Assembly (NCBI GenBank): GCA_012295275.1
Contig: CM022673.1
Span: forward strand, 10,934,288 to 10,998,287
From: Chrysomallon squamiferum
Taxonomy: Eukaryota > Mollusca > Gastropoda > Neomphalida > Peltospiridae
Reading direction: 5' to 3'
Length of the DNA stretch: 64,000 nucleotides
The translations under genes were made by a program, and so were the position numbers. Shown in pieces: positions 35,515 to 45,300 of the stretch (position 1 is its first letter; every line of letters starts with the position of its first letter). A model generated the notes under the pieces. The model was not told where the DNA came from. It saw only the letters and a program-made list of their open reading frames with translations, and searched no databases.

Positions 35515-38497
35515 TTTGTTTTGTTATTTTATTAACTTAAAACTCATTTCTGCTGAAATTGATAATGCTATTATCCTCAGAAAATTTGTTTTTGTTCCAA
35601 TTATAAACTTTTTATTTTGTTTTCAAGAAAATATGGATATTTAATTTCACTAAATACTAAATGTATTTAACTCACATGTGGGTTTTTGTCCCAGTATGCC
35701 CCAGTCAAGATTTCTAAAGCAGTCATTGATACTCCTGGAAGCCATTTGTACCTGTTAAATAAATACATACATAATTATATTGAAAATGGTGGTGGGGGTT
35801 TTATCTGTTTTTTAAATTGTAGTCAGCTATTACATATCCAGTATCACTGAGGCAGGAAACTGTAAATAATGTACAAGGTTTATATGTTAGTAAAATATTC
35901 TATTCAGATTTCAAATAATGGAGTACATACCAGTAATTTTATATTATTTACATTAAACAAAAATTTATTCAGGACCATCAATGATAGACCACAAATGATC
36001 TACAAGATTTATTAGCAAGAAAAATATTCTGTAAGTTTTTAAAAATTTCAGTAATCCAATGCTGTATTTTTATATTTTAAATATATAAACAGACACCTTA
36101 TATATATACATGAAAATAAAATAGATTTTTGCAACCATTAAAAATAAACACAAATAAATGATTTCCTTCATAACATTTGAAGATGATTAAATCTTATTCT
36201 TTGAATTATAGTTGATAATATTTTCTGAGCATTTTTCTTATCAGATATTTAGAATTTTGCACACAATTCTTCAGTCTGTGTTTATTTTTTTTAAACTTTT
36301 GTAATTTTGAGAAAAAAAATATTATCAGTTCATTCATAAGTTTTTGCCTTTTTGTTTTATGGTTAATGAAGGTTTCAGCTAGACTCAAAATTTTAAATTC
36401 TTTCAGTGAAATCATATGAATCCAGTTTTTATATATTTTGCAGAACTTTACCTCAGTTTAAGATCCTCGGGAACGTCTTCAGACTTCATCACATAACCAT
36501 ATCTTTCTGACAACATTCCGAGAAAGTAGGGAAATTCATTTTCCTCTCGACATCTGAAATAAAGATTTAAAATAAATTTAAAAAACGTTTTTATTTATTT
36601 TTTTATTTTTCTTCTGTTTAATGTTTATATTGCTGAAGATAATTTAACAAATTTGGTTAAAACAATACAAAAGTATTAGATTCAAATTTAGGCCTAATGA
36701 ATATGATTTCTTATCAGTTAGTAATTATTGGTGTATTGATTCAGGTACAAAGTAATGATTTTTGGTCTGCCTAAAGTATATTTCCCATTCCAACCATGCT
36801 GTGAGAATAATGAAATAAAAACCTATTATGTGTACCTTTGTATAAAAAGAAACATAAAAACTATAATGAGCAGGGCATATAACTCTGAGTGACATAGAAA
36901 CAACAGAATCATACTGGTGTCAAGCAAAACAGTGGTGAAAACAGTGGTGAAAACAGTAGTGAAAACAGTGGTGAAAAGAGTGGTGAAAACAGTGAAAAGA
37001 GTGGTGAAAACAGTAGTGAAAACAGTAGTGAAAAGAGTGGTGAAAAGAGTGGTATAGCCAAGCTATGGCAAGCTTGGTCACCACTAGAAGGGGTTAGGCA
37101 CTGAGCATTTTCTGTTAAAACCGACAGATTTCTGAACTGATTTTATGATTACATTGTCTGAAAGGTGGGTGTTAGATGTTTGGACATGTGCTTGCTATGG
37201 ATGCTGTTTTCCATAAATACAACCCTGGATGAAAATCTGGGCAAACATGGAAGAAACTGCTAAAAATTTGTGTGAAATTTCAACCAAAGCAATAGCCAAA
37301 GCAATAGCCATATTCCATTGATTAACAGAAATATATAGTTTTTGTAACTGCAAACAAAGTAACGTGCTATGCGAAGTCACTAAAATAAATCTGTTATACT
37401 AAATATTCAGTCATTTAAAACTCGATATTTGTTTACCTATCTATCTCAGACAAGCAGGCGAGGATTGTCTCCCTTGTGTCTGAGTCCTTTGGAACCCCCA
37501 GCGCAGGTCGCACTCTATGAGGTTCAGTTTGCGCTCCTCACACCACTGCCTCAGGGTGGGGATGATTGTTTTCACAAGATACTCCCTCTCACAGCCCATG
37601 TCCTTGAATGTCGAACTGATGAAGAGACGCACGGTTTTCCAGGTCTTTCTCTGAAAATTAAAAAAAAAAAAAAAAATTAAGAAATATTCCGAAATATTTT
37701 TTTATCATTTTAAAAAAATTTTTATTATAAAAATTCACTAGATTTTGTTGTTTTTTTTTTTTTTTTTTTTTTGGTAAAGAAATGAAAATTGTGTATCATT
37801 GTAAGTCTGTTATTAACTTTATTGTTGGAAAAGAATGGTTTCCATTCAATTTTAAAAAGTATTTTTATTAGTGTATAAATAGGTATTTAAAAAAAAAAAA
37901 AGTGATTTTTATCACAAGCACATTTAAGTGTTTCTTATAGTCTGTTATTTTTCTTTTCAGCACTAAAAGTATGTCTCTCTGTGTGTATGTCTGTGTGTCT
38001 ATGTGTCTGTGTGTGTGTGTGTATGTTAATTAATAATAAAATTTACCTTTTTCATTGGCTTGACAACAGAATCTTTTTTCACTATCAGATGATCAACTAC
38101 ATCCCACCATTTTATATCATTTCCAAGGTCAAGGTCAGACATGAGATTTGCTATATCAACATTCTGCCAGTTCCCAGTGTTATTGTTGATGTTATAATTT
38201 CCTGCCAATGTGTCTGTCTCTTTCTTTTCAATGGTAGCCATTTTGTTTTCTGACTTCTGAAAGTTTTTACAATGAATTATAACAAATACAGGAACTGTTT
38301 TTTTTAAATAATAATAATAGTAAAAATAAATGATTTTAAATACAAGAAATGTTAAAGAGTTTTGGTGATAATTTGGCTAGAAATTTTAGGACATTTGCAG
38401 AGTAGTAATTTGTAAGTATGCTGTTATGAAAAACATATTAACTGTATTTAATGACAAAATTAACTATTTATATTTATATTTAAAATTGTTATTTCTT

Positions 38498-38531
<34 letters not shown>

Positions 38532-39224
38532 AGTAAATACATGACAGATCAAAAACACATGCATATACAGTTATGTCTTATTATTATTATTTTCCAAAAA
38601 GATCAGTTAATATACTTGTTGCCCATGCAACACTGAACAAATTCACAAATTATTAAAATTACAGAAATTCACAACACTAGACTCATTTACATTTCACAAC
38701 ATTTCACATTTTACATACACACAATATTACAAAAAATTCACATTTCACACCATTTCACAAATTCACACTATTTCACATATTCACAACATTACACAAATTC
38801 ACAACACTTCAACAATATCAGCATTTTGACAAACCTCTTCAGAAGCTTCTACAGCATTGATCACCATCCCACGATCCTTTTCAAACTCTCAACAGAATCT
38901 TCAGAAGCTTCTACCTTTATCACCATCCCTCGTCTTTTCTTCATCTACCTCTTCTGTTCTCCTCAGATTGTCATCAGAACTCAGTGTCTCAGGACTTCCC
39001 TTGCGGATGTGTTTGGTGTCGAAGTACTTGTTATCTGGACATTTGGTCACAAAGAGTGGAACGTCGTCAGGTTTCTTTATATTATTTTTTGTTGCTTTGT
39101 TTTCCCCCTTATTTTCCCCCTCGACTGCCCCCTTGTTGTTGGTCTGAGTCAGGCTGCTTGAGGATGGAAGACGTACAAACTGAGATTTGGTTTTGTCTTG
39201 ATACTTGGACGAACCGCAACCCAT
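24360..39224 (-). CDS. DUF4062-NACHT-TPR protein (TTC41 / nephrocystin-3-like)
   Basis: Predicted intracellular STAND-type NTPase of about 1,140 residues. Exons in reading order: 39224-about 38832, 38256-38047, 37650-37437, 36553-36452, 35751-35676, 35057-34943, 34524-34292, 33863-33702, 33004-32776, 32530-32319, 31706-31560, 31072-30879, 29963-29788, 28631-28433, 27371-27173, 26253-26171, 25752-25569, 25198-25110, 24617-24360. Phases match at nearly all joins. It starts MGCGSSKYQ, an N-myristoylation/palmitoylation-type N-terminus. A DUF4062 domain follows (RLFISSTFKDM, DLRWG), then a NACHT P-loop (GFPGAGKS), Walker B (LIIYIDALNQ) and C-terminal TPR-like helices. The order fits TTC41 and 'TPR repeat-containing DDB_G0287407-like' proteins, with nephrocystin-3 more distant. 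Two exons carry apparent one-base frameshifts and the first exon's 3' end is unresolved, so it may be a recent pseudogene or an error-bearing consensus. The function of this subgroup is not established. Confidence 0.82.
25569..28631 (-). CDS. NACHT-TPR gene TPR-region exons (28631-28433, 27371-27173, 26253-26171, 25752-25569)
   Basis: Four exons joined in phase give helical TPR-like text: KCEELPYQLMCMKDKDG, RYWQFIGGYSVAAKAYTKF, KVSWFLLDIGEYDSAVEILE and LVLTQCAYFDGSLLQYCLD-type segments. The acceptor at 28632 is the second of two candidates (TTGACTAG rather than TTCCACAG), chosen because only it restores the phase with the exon ending at 29788. RYWQF is shared with nephrocystin-3 at the matching place (SYWQF) as I recall it. 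Confidence 0.8.
28660..29285. repeat. 45-bp tandem array in a NACHT-TPR intron
   Basis: About 13 imperfect copies of TTTTAATATGGTTTTTAGTA plus CAGTTTTGTTACAAGATGTAAAATA. The period is 45 bases (for example ATGGTTTTTA at 28666 and 28711). The array begins about 30 bases from the exon 28631-28433, on its acceptor side. Confidence 0.85.
30126..30349. repeat. 224-bp spacerless palindrome
   Basis: The left arm (GTAGTTTTATGGTGGTGTAG at 30126) is matched by the reverse complement of the right arm ending at 30349 (CACTATAAAACTAC). The centre is GTATAC at 30235-30240. The inner part is a TATAG run turning into a TATAC run; the outer 50 or so bases of each arm are non-repetitive and still pair with only a few mismatches. 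It lies in the intron between exons 30879 and 29963 of the minus-strand gene. Confidence 0.93.
30702..30838. repeat. TAA microsatellite
   Basis: Two long AAT/ATA runs are broken only by AAAACAATAAATAA near 30772. Poly-tyrosine frames on the minus strand come from this repeat. Confidence 0.95.
30879..31072 (-). CDS. NACHT-TPR exon with apparent frameshift
   Basis: After a TTTCAG acceptor the incoming phase gives VLKRVVSEY, then reaches TAG within the next few codons. A different frame from GDLVLATLCLIETSRYGLSE onward is open to the donor and joins in phase to the following exon (WALIYLGLRYF). The family pattern runs VLxRxExxYG..LV...LCLI..SRYGLSE without a break, so one base appears to be missing around 31032-31040 (the stretch reads GAATACATGGAGATCTT). 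An inverted copy of this exon's start elsewhere in the gene, at 33346-33384, reads through the same point in frame. Confidence 0.7.
31560..32530 (-). CDS. NACHT-TPR gene C-terminal NACHT exons (32530-32319 and 31706-31560)
   Basis: The first exon reads LTWLPRKLPKRVKLIVSTLE, the 'decision by arginine' strand typical of this NACHT group (compare P.NVR.IVS in nephrocystin-3). The second reads GRPLWLSVACEELRVFGDFRS and LPEELGGLLQ, the helical region just before the winged-helix part. Both join in phase, with GT/AG borders. Confidence 0.82.
32776..33004 (-). CDS. NACHT-TPR exon with Walker B motif
   Basis: The exon encodes VFFHFTGATPDSTNAYSILS (the strand and helix after the P-loop), then YEKLIIYIDALNQMDDEG, where LIIYIDALNQ is the Walker B strand with its acidic residue. 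It is 229 bp and runs from phase 0 to phase 1. Confidence 0.88.
33060..33330. repeat. AAT and GA-rich microsatellites
   Basis: An AAT run (33061-33090) is followed by GAGA-rich sequence (33119-33315). A second GA/CA-rich tract lies at 33384-33650. L/S-rich frames on the minus strand reflect this composition only. Confidence 0.85.
33322..33384 (+). pseudogene. Inverted fragment of the NACHT-TPR exon 31072-30879
   Basis: On the + strand ATACTTTTTTTAATGTTTCAG is followed by GTTTTAAAACGAGTGGTTTC and AGAATATGGTGAAGATCTT. This matches the reverse complement of about 31035-31095, the intron end and exon start of the minus-strand gene, with few differences. It translates in frame as VLKRVVSEYGEDL. 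It lies in the intron between the P-loop and Walker B exons, in the opposite direction to the gene, and stops abruptly at a GA-rich tract. Confidence 0.8.
33702..33863 (-). CDS. NACHT-TPR exon with P-loop (Walker A)
   Basis: The exon encodes LLGRDSLLQEIENYIS followed by LSLVGFPGAGKSALVASSA; GFPGAGKS is a complete nucleotide-binding P-loop. The acceptor is TTTTCAG and the donor AAATAAA/GTAAG. It keeps phase 0 at both ends. Intact Walker A and B argue against long-standing decay of the gene. Confidence 0.92.
34292..36553 (-). CDS. NACHT-TPR gene exons between DUF4062 and NACHT (36553-36452, 35751-35676, 35057-34943, 34524-34292)
   Basis: These exons read CREENEFPYFLGMLSERYGY (the second half of DUF4062, with the LGxRYGY-like strand), YKWLPGVSMTALEILTGAY, LFMLRNPSFLNSI and TMFDNVSGARIMLTGLEQFG. 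The F.LR.P.FL strand (usually FYFRDP or similar) is a regular feature of the DUF4062 to NACHT connection in NWD1/TEP1/TTC41 relatives. All four junctions keep phase. Confidence 0.85.
36930..37056. repeat. GAAAACAGTGGT-type minisatellite
   Basis: About ten copies of a 12-base unit (GTGGTGAAAACA / GTAGTGAAAAGA) lie in the intron between exons 37437 and 36553. No function is apparent. Confidence 0.85.
37437..37650 (-). CDS. NACHT-TPR DUF4062 exon with apparent frameshift in a G run
   Basis: The exon opens RKTWKTVRLFISSTFKDM, then CEERKLNLIECDLRWG, the hallmark of DUF4062. Just after RWG the frame fails: the open frame continues FQRTQTQGRQ to a stop, while the next frame reads VPKDSDTRETILACLSEID, which is the family pattern (DLRWGV... 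CL.EID RC) and joins in phase to the next exon (CREENEF). The genomic run is TGGGGGTT; one more G would restore the frame. Confidence 0.85.
38047..38256 (-). CDS. NACHT-TPR second coding exon
   Basis: The acceptor TTTCAG precedes KSENKMATIEKKETD, and the exon ends VVKPMKK at AAAAAG/GTAAAT, joining in phase 0 to the DUF4062 exon. The text between is acidic and asparagine-rich with WWDVVDHLI, possibly an amphipathic helix. The internal ATG (MATIEKK) is a fallback start if the upstream exon is not joined. Confidence 0.75.
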
Positions 39225-39252
39225 TACCTCATTCAGGTTTCAGACAAACATT
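38826..39252 (-). CDS. NACHT-TPR first coding exon, with a 62-bp internal duplication
   Basis: An acceptor (TTTTTTCAG) ends at 39253, giving 28 bases of leader and then ATG at 39224. The protein starts MGCGSSKYQDKTKSQFVRL; glycine 2, cysteine 3 and serines match an N-myristoylation/palmitoylation signal, as also known for nephrocystin-3. The K/E-rich frame runs to DGDKGRSF and stops. The text CAGAAGCTTCTAC occurs at 38840 and 38902, a 62-base period that is not a multiple of 3. The donor GAAGAG/GTTTGT after the second copy would join in phase 0 to the next exon via VEASEE, but the frame is lost between. The exact exon end is therefore unresolved. Confidence 0.6.
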
Positions 39253-39284
39253 CTGAAAAAATAAAAATAAATAAATAAATAAAA

Positions 39285-39297
39285 AAATAAAGAAACA

Positions 39298-39333
<36 letters not shown>

Positions 39334-39345
39334 AAAGAAAAAAGG
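39285..39345. repeat. AAAG/AAAT microsatellite
   Basis: AAATAAATAAAT is followed by a run of GAAA units in the first intron of the NACHT-TPR gene. Confidence 0.85.
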
Positions 39346-40316
39346 AAATGAAAAAATGGAAAAAGAAAAGAAAATGAAAAACTGCATCATATATCCTTAA
39401 ATAAGTTCATAAATGTAAAAAAAAAAATGTCTTCCTGAATAGTTTTATTTTTTTTTTTTTTATTTATTTTTTTTTTTAACTGTCATCAAAATATATCTTC
39501 TGGATAGTAAATTAACTAAAAGATTTTAAAAAGATATAAGAATTAAAAAAAATAAAATAATAAAATACAAAATATTTCATAAATTCATGCCAATAATTGC
39601 TTTAAGTATTTTGCAACTTTAAAATATAGTTTGTGTTCATTTAAAAAAATATAATAATAAAAAAAAAAAAAAAAAAAACTGTAAAAACAAAAATAATAAT
39701 AAAAATAATAAAAATGCTTTTTACATACATGCACAAAACATATTAGTTACTTAAAATCACTCTTTCATTATTTTGATGATGATGATGATGATGTTGATGA
39801 TGATAAGGAGATAATTATAATTATTATATGACATTTGATAAATTCTGCAAATGTTTACAAAAACGTGGCAAAGTATGAGGACTAGATAAATTTCTTGTTA
39901 TATATATATAGATATATATATATACATTGTTCAAAGTTATTTCATTAGTGTTCAATTACTAATTTATATCTTAAAAGAACATTTTGAAAACAATTAAATT
40001 GTTGTTATATAAGAACCATTTTGTTTTGATGTATAGTTTTTATAGGTGACAATGAAATCAATATGCATGAATCTGTTACTCTCTAAAACAATGAGATGAG
40101 AAGTAAAATAGTTAACTTCATTTACAAATGTTTTTGTATTATTTTAGGACAAAAGATACATAACTGGCTACTGTCTTAAAAAATCAGCTTATATGATTTC
40201 AAGTTTGTTACAGGCTGTATTTCATAAATTACTGAGCCTATTTGTTCATTTGACAATAATAACACATTTGATTTCTGAAACAAAATTTTATATTCCATTT
40301 TGACAATTCTGACTAA

Positions 40317-40318
<2 letters not shown>

Positions 40319-40399
<81 letters not shown>
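40319..40399. repeat. GA microsatellite
   Basis: An uninterrupted GA run of about 80 bases, roughly 300 bases downstream of the probable 5' exon of the NACHT-TPR gene. Confidence 0.97.
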
Positions 40400-40401
<2 letters not shown>

Positions 40402-40693
40402 TTATGTATACAAATCCTACACGACTGTTTTACAGTGGTACTTGGCAACAGTAGAAAAAACATTTATTGTCTTTTTTTTTTTTTTTCTTTTCTTTCTTTC
40501 TTATTCTTTTGAAAACAATCCCCTTTCAAACATATTATTTTTTTTTTTTTTTTAACATTTATACCATCAAGCATCAAGAAGAACACTCACCTACCCCCAA
40601 AAAATGTAGAGAGAACACTAACGTAAAATAACGTAAACTATAAAGTTGATTTTTATTTTCTTAACATCGGTAAACAACTAAAACAGAACTTAC

Positions 40694-40880
40694 CTTGACC
40701 ACCTGCAATCACTAACTGCACAGGTAAACAGGTAATACAACATCGATTGATTCATTGTCTAAGCGTGTCGAAGTGACCAGTGGTCCGAGTTTCGCGGTTC
40801 GCTGACCGATTGTTCGTACTGTGACAGAAATACGGCAAGTGACATAATGCGGTTTACAGTTTATAAAGCAGTGTACGATT
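40694..40880 (-). promoter_or_regulatory. Probable non-coding first exon and core promoter of the NACHT-TPR gene
   Basis: The minus strand shows a strong donor (GGTCAAG/GTAAGTTCT) whose exon extends upstream into a patch noticeably richer in G and C (40760-40840) than its surroundings. No obvious TATA box stands out. The transcription start is a guess within this interval. Confidence 0.4.
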
Positions 40881-42251
40881 GTAATACATTATTGTACTGT
40901 CGTTAATTAGTCTATTATAAACTGCAATGTTTGATTGTTCATGTTCCATTAAATCCGTCGTTAATTAACTCATGAATTCAGGTATTATGTTCCTTCATGC
41001 ATTGTACCGAGAAATCAGACCCAAGCCCCCGCAATCTCCAGTCAGCCCTTCAGGGGAACTATACTTCGTTTCAGCGAAATCAATAGACTCATAAAATAAT
41101 AAATATGCAGGTTTGGCCTTGACACCGAGGATCGATATTATCGATACGCATTAAATAGCAGTAGTCTCCACTTAGCCTGTATTTATATAATGTATTTAAA
41201 TGTGACGTCAGAAAAGTCCGTTGGCCTGTTGTATATTAAATACGTGTCTGGGGGCTGTTATAACCTGTATTTCATTGGACCATTTTATGTTTTGGAGAAT
41301 GTGTGTGCGTCTGTCCAAGTGGAAGTATTATTTCGAAGAAGCGTGTTTTCTCCTGGGTGTCAAAAACAGGTGCTGACATGTTTTCTTAGTTTGTTTGAAT
41401 GGCAACGTATTCAATAAAACATTAACCCATTTGGATACACTATTCGCAAAACGTTAATGTTTTTTTTTATTTATTAGAATAGCATTTATTTTCTTTCTTC
41501 TTTTTTTTCTTTCTTTCTTTCTTACTGTATTTATGTTTTTCTCTCATCTCTTCATGAGAGACCGCACATAATTATCACCTTTAATGCTTTATGTAAACAG
41601 TCAAGGTCGCCAAATTGTATAAATGTGGCTGTTTTTGCAAAACAAAACAAAATTTGAGACAGGCTTAGAGTTACACTTAAGATGAAATGGATTTATTTAT
41701 AATTGAACTTGTTTTTCTTTTCATTCCGTGAGTAATATGAGTTTCATGAAGATTCGGGCTGTTTTCACTAACTACTGCTCGGCGATATTTTACCATTTCG
41801 TCTGTACTCGTTGGTCACAAGATGAATTAAAGTAATTTGGCAATTTAATATTTGTTAATATATTTGTAATGATTCATTACTTAACATCGGTGTTAATGTC
41901 ACTCGCGTATGAATATGTGACTGACGTCGTTAAATAATTTATTGTTATTTATTGTTAATTTTCATTTTATTTTTAATTTTATTATTATTATTATTTTATT
42001 AATTTTTAAATTCTATTTTTTTTTTCTTTTAAAAACAATCTAATTTCCAATACTAGGATTACTTGCGATTTGTTACTTGTTTGTTTCTTGTTTGGTAAAT
42101 TTATAGTAAAATATAATAATAAAAATAAAATTTAAAGAAAAAGAAAGAAATAAAGAAAAAAGAACAAAAACAAAAAACCCTCATCCTAAAAAAAAAAAAC
42201 AAAAAACAACCCAACAAACAAAAACAATGATAATTATACAGATGCAACAGA

Positions 42252-42322
<71 letters not shown>

Positions 42323-45300
42323 AAAAAGTAGAAAGAATAAGTGTTTATAATTTGAAATAAAAAATGATGCACGTGCAGCAAGAGATGGACTGGCAGCCAT
42401 TTTGAATTGTTACGCTTGTTATGTTGTTATTGCCATATTAATACACTTTGTAGACTTAATCTACACATGAAGACTAACTCTATAATAAGTTTTTATCTTA
42501 TATATCTTAATTACAAGTGAAATAACGACTGTAAAGCACAAGCAAATTACGCACTGGTTACAAAGTTATCATCAGGGGACCCAATGACACTAATTAACTT
42601 TAATCTGGTTTTGGTAAGCCACTGTCACTGTCCAGCATCATTAATATTGTATTGTAATGTCTGATGTAAGATTATTACAGAGATGAAAAAAAAAAAAAAA
42701 AACTTCAACAACAATAAGCAGAACAACAAAATAATAAATAAATAAATAAATAAATAAAATCATGAACATAAATAAATAAATAAAAAGTAATAATAATAAA
42801 TAAATTAAAAATAAATACAAATAAATATAATAATTATAAGAAGAAAAATGTAATAACAAAAAAAAAACAAAAAAACAAAAATAAAAAAAAAAAAAAAAAA
42901 AAAAGAAAGAAAGAAAAGACAACAAAAAGTGATAAAATTTAAAACACCCATTCAACAAAACATTAGATCTTGTTATAACAGTTTTATTTCAGGTGGCATC
43001 AAATTTTTACATTCGCGAGTTTTCTTATCGATGCCAGTTTACAGGTTCATTTTTCTGTCAACACATGTACATAATGTCGTACACTTGCCTCAGATCAGTA
43101 TCAGTTATATAATTACATAGTTTATAAACACACACATGATAACCTTCAGTATTTTTGATTTGCTACTTTGAAGTACTGTTACATCATCTATCAGTACATG
43201 TAATTTAAAAAAAAAAAATTATCAGTGTCCTAGACTTGCCTCTGTTCAGTATCAATTATACAGAAACAACAAATTTATCAATACATATTTAATAATAATA
43301 AATTTATTATTATTTAAAAAAAAAAAAAAAAAAAAAAAAAGGTTATAAAAAGCCTAGACCTGCTTCTGATCAATAGCAATTAAACAGCAATAATATTAAT
43401 ATATGTACTTTACATCTGCATAATCAAGATTTGGTTCTGTTTAGTGTCAATTATAATGTTAATCAATGTATGTATAATCTTTGTATCAAGTCTAGATGTG
43501 TTTCTTTTCAATATTAAATAATTGTGACACAATATTTCAGTGTATGTACATGATTGTATCAATAACCTGAACTTTAATATATATAGATATATGTTTAAAC
43601 AATATATCAGTAAAAAATAATGCTTGTATCTGTTCTCTAAACTTGATTCTATTCACTATCAATTAAATACAGTTAAATTATCTATTAATAAAAATGATGT
43701 AATAAAATTTTTATCATTAATCTAGACTTAACCAGTTCACTATAAATTATCTATATATATATATATATAATCTTCTTTTTAATTTTTATTTTATTATTAT
43801 TATTATTATTTTTATTTTTTACAAACATTCTAAACTTTACCAGTTCAGTAAAATTTATCTAACAATGAATGAAAATAATATTTTTGTCATTAATAACAAA
43901 TTTTATAATTAAATTAAATTATTCATTAGTGTATTTACATAACATTAATATGAATATTCCAGACTTTTCTTCATGCAAGATAAATTGTTCTGTTTTTTTG
44001 TTAGCTTAAATCATTACATGTCATGAAAATTACAACTGTTGGATAAACTTGTTTAATGGGAAAAATCTGTATAAAAATTATTCAACTGATGCAAGTATTA
44101 TTGATCAGTAATTAAAATAATAGTACTAAGAGTGATAATTGTTGTAGCAATAGTAATAGTAGTAGTAGTAATTGTAGCAATAATAGTAATAGTTGTAGTA
44201 ATAGTAATAGTAGTAACAGTAGCAGTAATAGTAAAAATTGTAGCAGTAATAGTAAAAATCGTAGTAGTAATAACAGTGGTAATATTTGTATTACTTTGAG
44301 ATCAGCAGACAAAAATTTTAAAACGTTTTTCACTCAAAACAGTTTTAACTAGTTAACTCACTCAAATAACCAAATCATCTAACCGAAGACTTCAAAGCCC
44401 GATATATAAATACAAGTCATCAAAATATACAGCTTATAATTCTGAGAAAAAAACCCACCCACAAAACTAGGATACAATCCCATTGTAAGCATCACAAGAT
44501 CAACACACTAACATTCCTTTAAACTTCAACAGTATTTTCTTAAATTAGTATCATTATTTTTGAAAGATATTTCTTAAAACTTTGCACAGCAAAATACAAT
44601 ATTACACTCATAACAGTTTTATTTTATTTAAACTTTTAACTTATTCTGTATCATGCTTTATGAAATTATACAGTCCCTTTGTTTAGATATTAAAACTGGA
44701 GCCAGATTTAAATGAAATGATTATATTTAGTAAAAAGTTAAACAAGATTATCTCTCTTCTCAAAAACAAGTCAGAACACACTGATACCTTCTATGAAAAA
44801 AAAAAAAAAGAATAAATCACAAAGCAATGGCTAGATTGGGAAATAACTGAAAAAACGATCAATCCTCAAGTCTTTATAAACAAAACTGCTTTCACAGATG
44901 AACAACATTTTCTTGTTTTTGTAATTTTTTTACTTAATCTACCTCAAGCTTCATTTAACCCAAAAACAGTTTTAATTCACCCATAACAAATCTTGGAATC
45001 CCATTTTAATTCCAATTTTTGTTTATATTGTTATGACTCTGGGTTTTTTTTAATTTTAACTGAATATGGATCCATTTTAATTAACATCTGATTGGAAATA
45101 AATTATAATACTGCATAAGATGAACATACAAGGCAAACAGTTTTGTTTATTAATTTATTTTTAATTATTAATCTTATTTTTTTATTATTATTTTTTTTTA
45201 ATTTCAAAGAACAAAAGAATACAAAATAAAACTACAAAACGGTTGATACAAAAAATAAAAATAAAAATAAAAACTTGTACAAATGACTGAATTCAACCAA

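Larger units (their letters stand above)
39253..40693 (-). other. First intron of the NACHT-TPR gene
   Basis: This AT-rich stretch separates a probable non-coding exon (donor TCAAG/GTAAGT, complement of 40692-40698) from the first coding exon. It holds a GAT run (39776-39806), A and T homopolymers and an 80-bp GA run. I see no coding exon. Confidence 0.5.
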
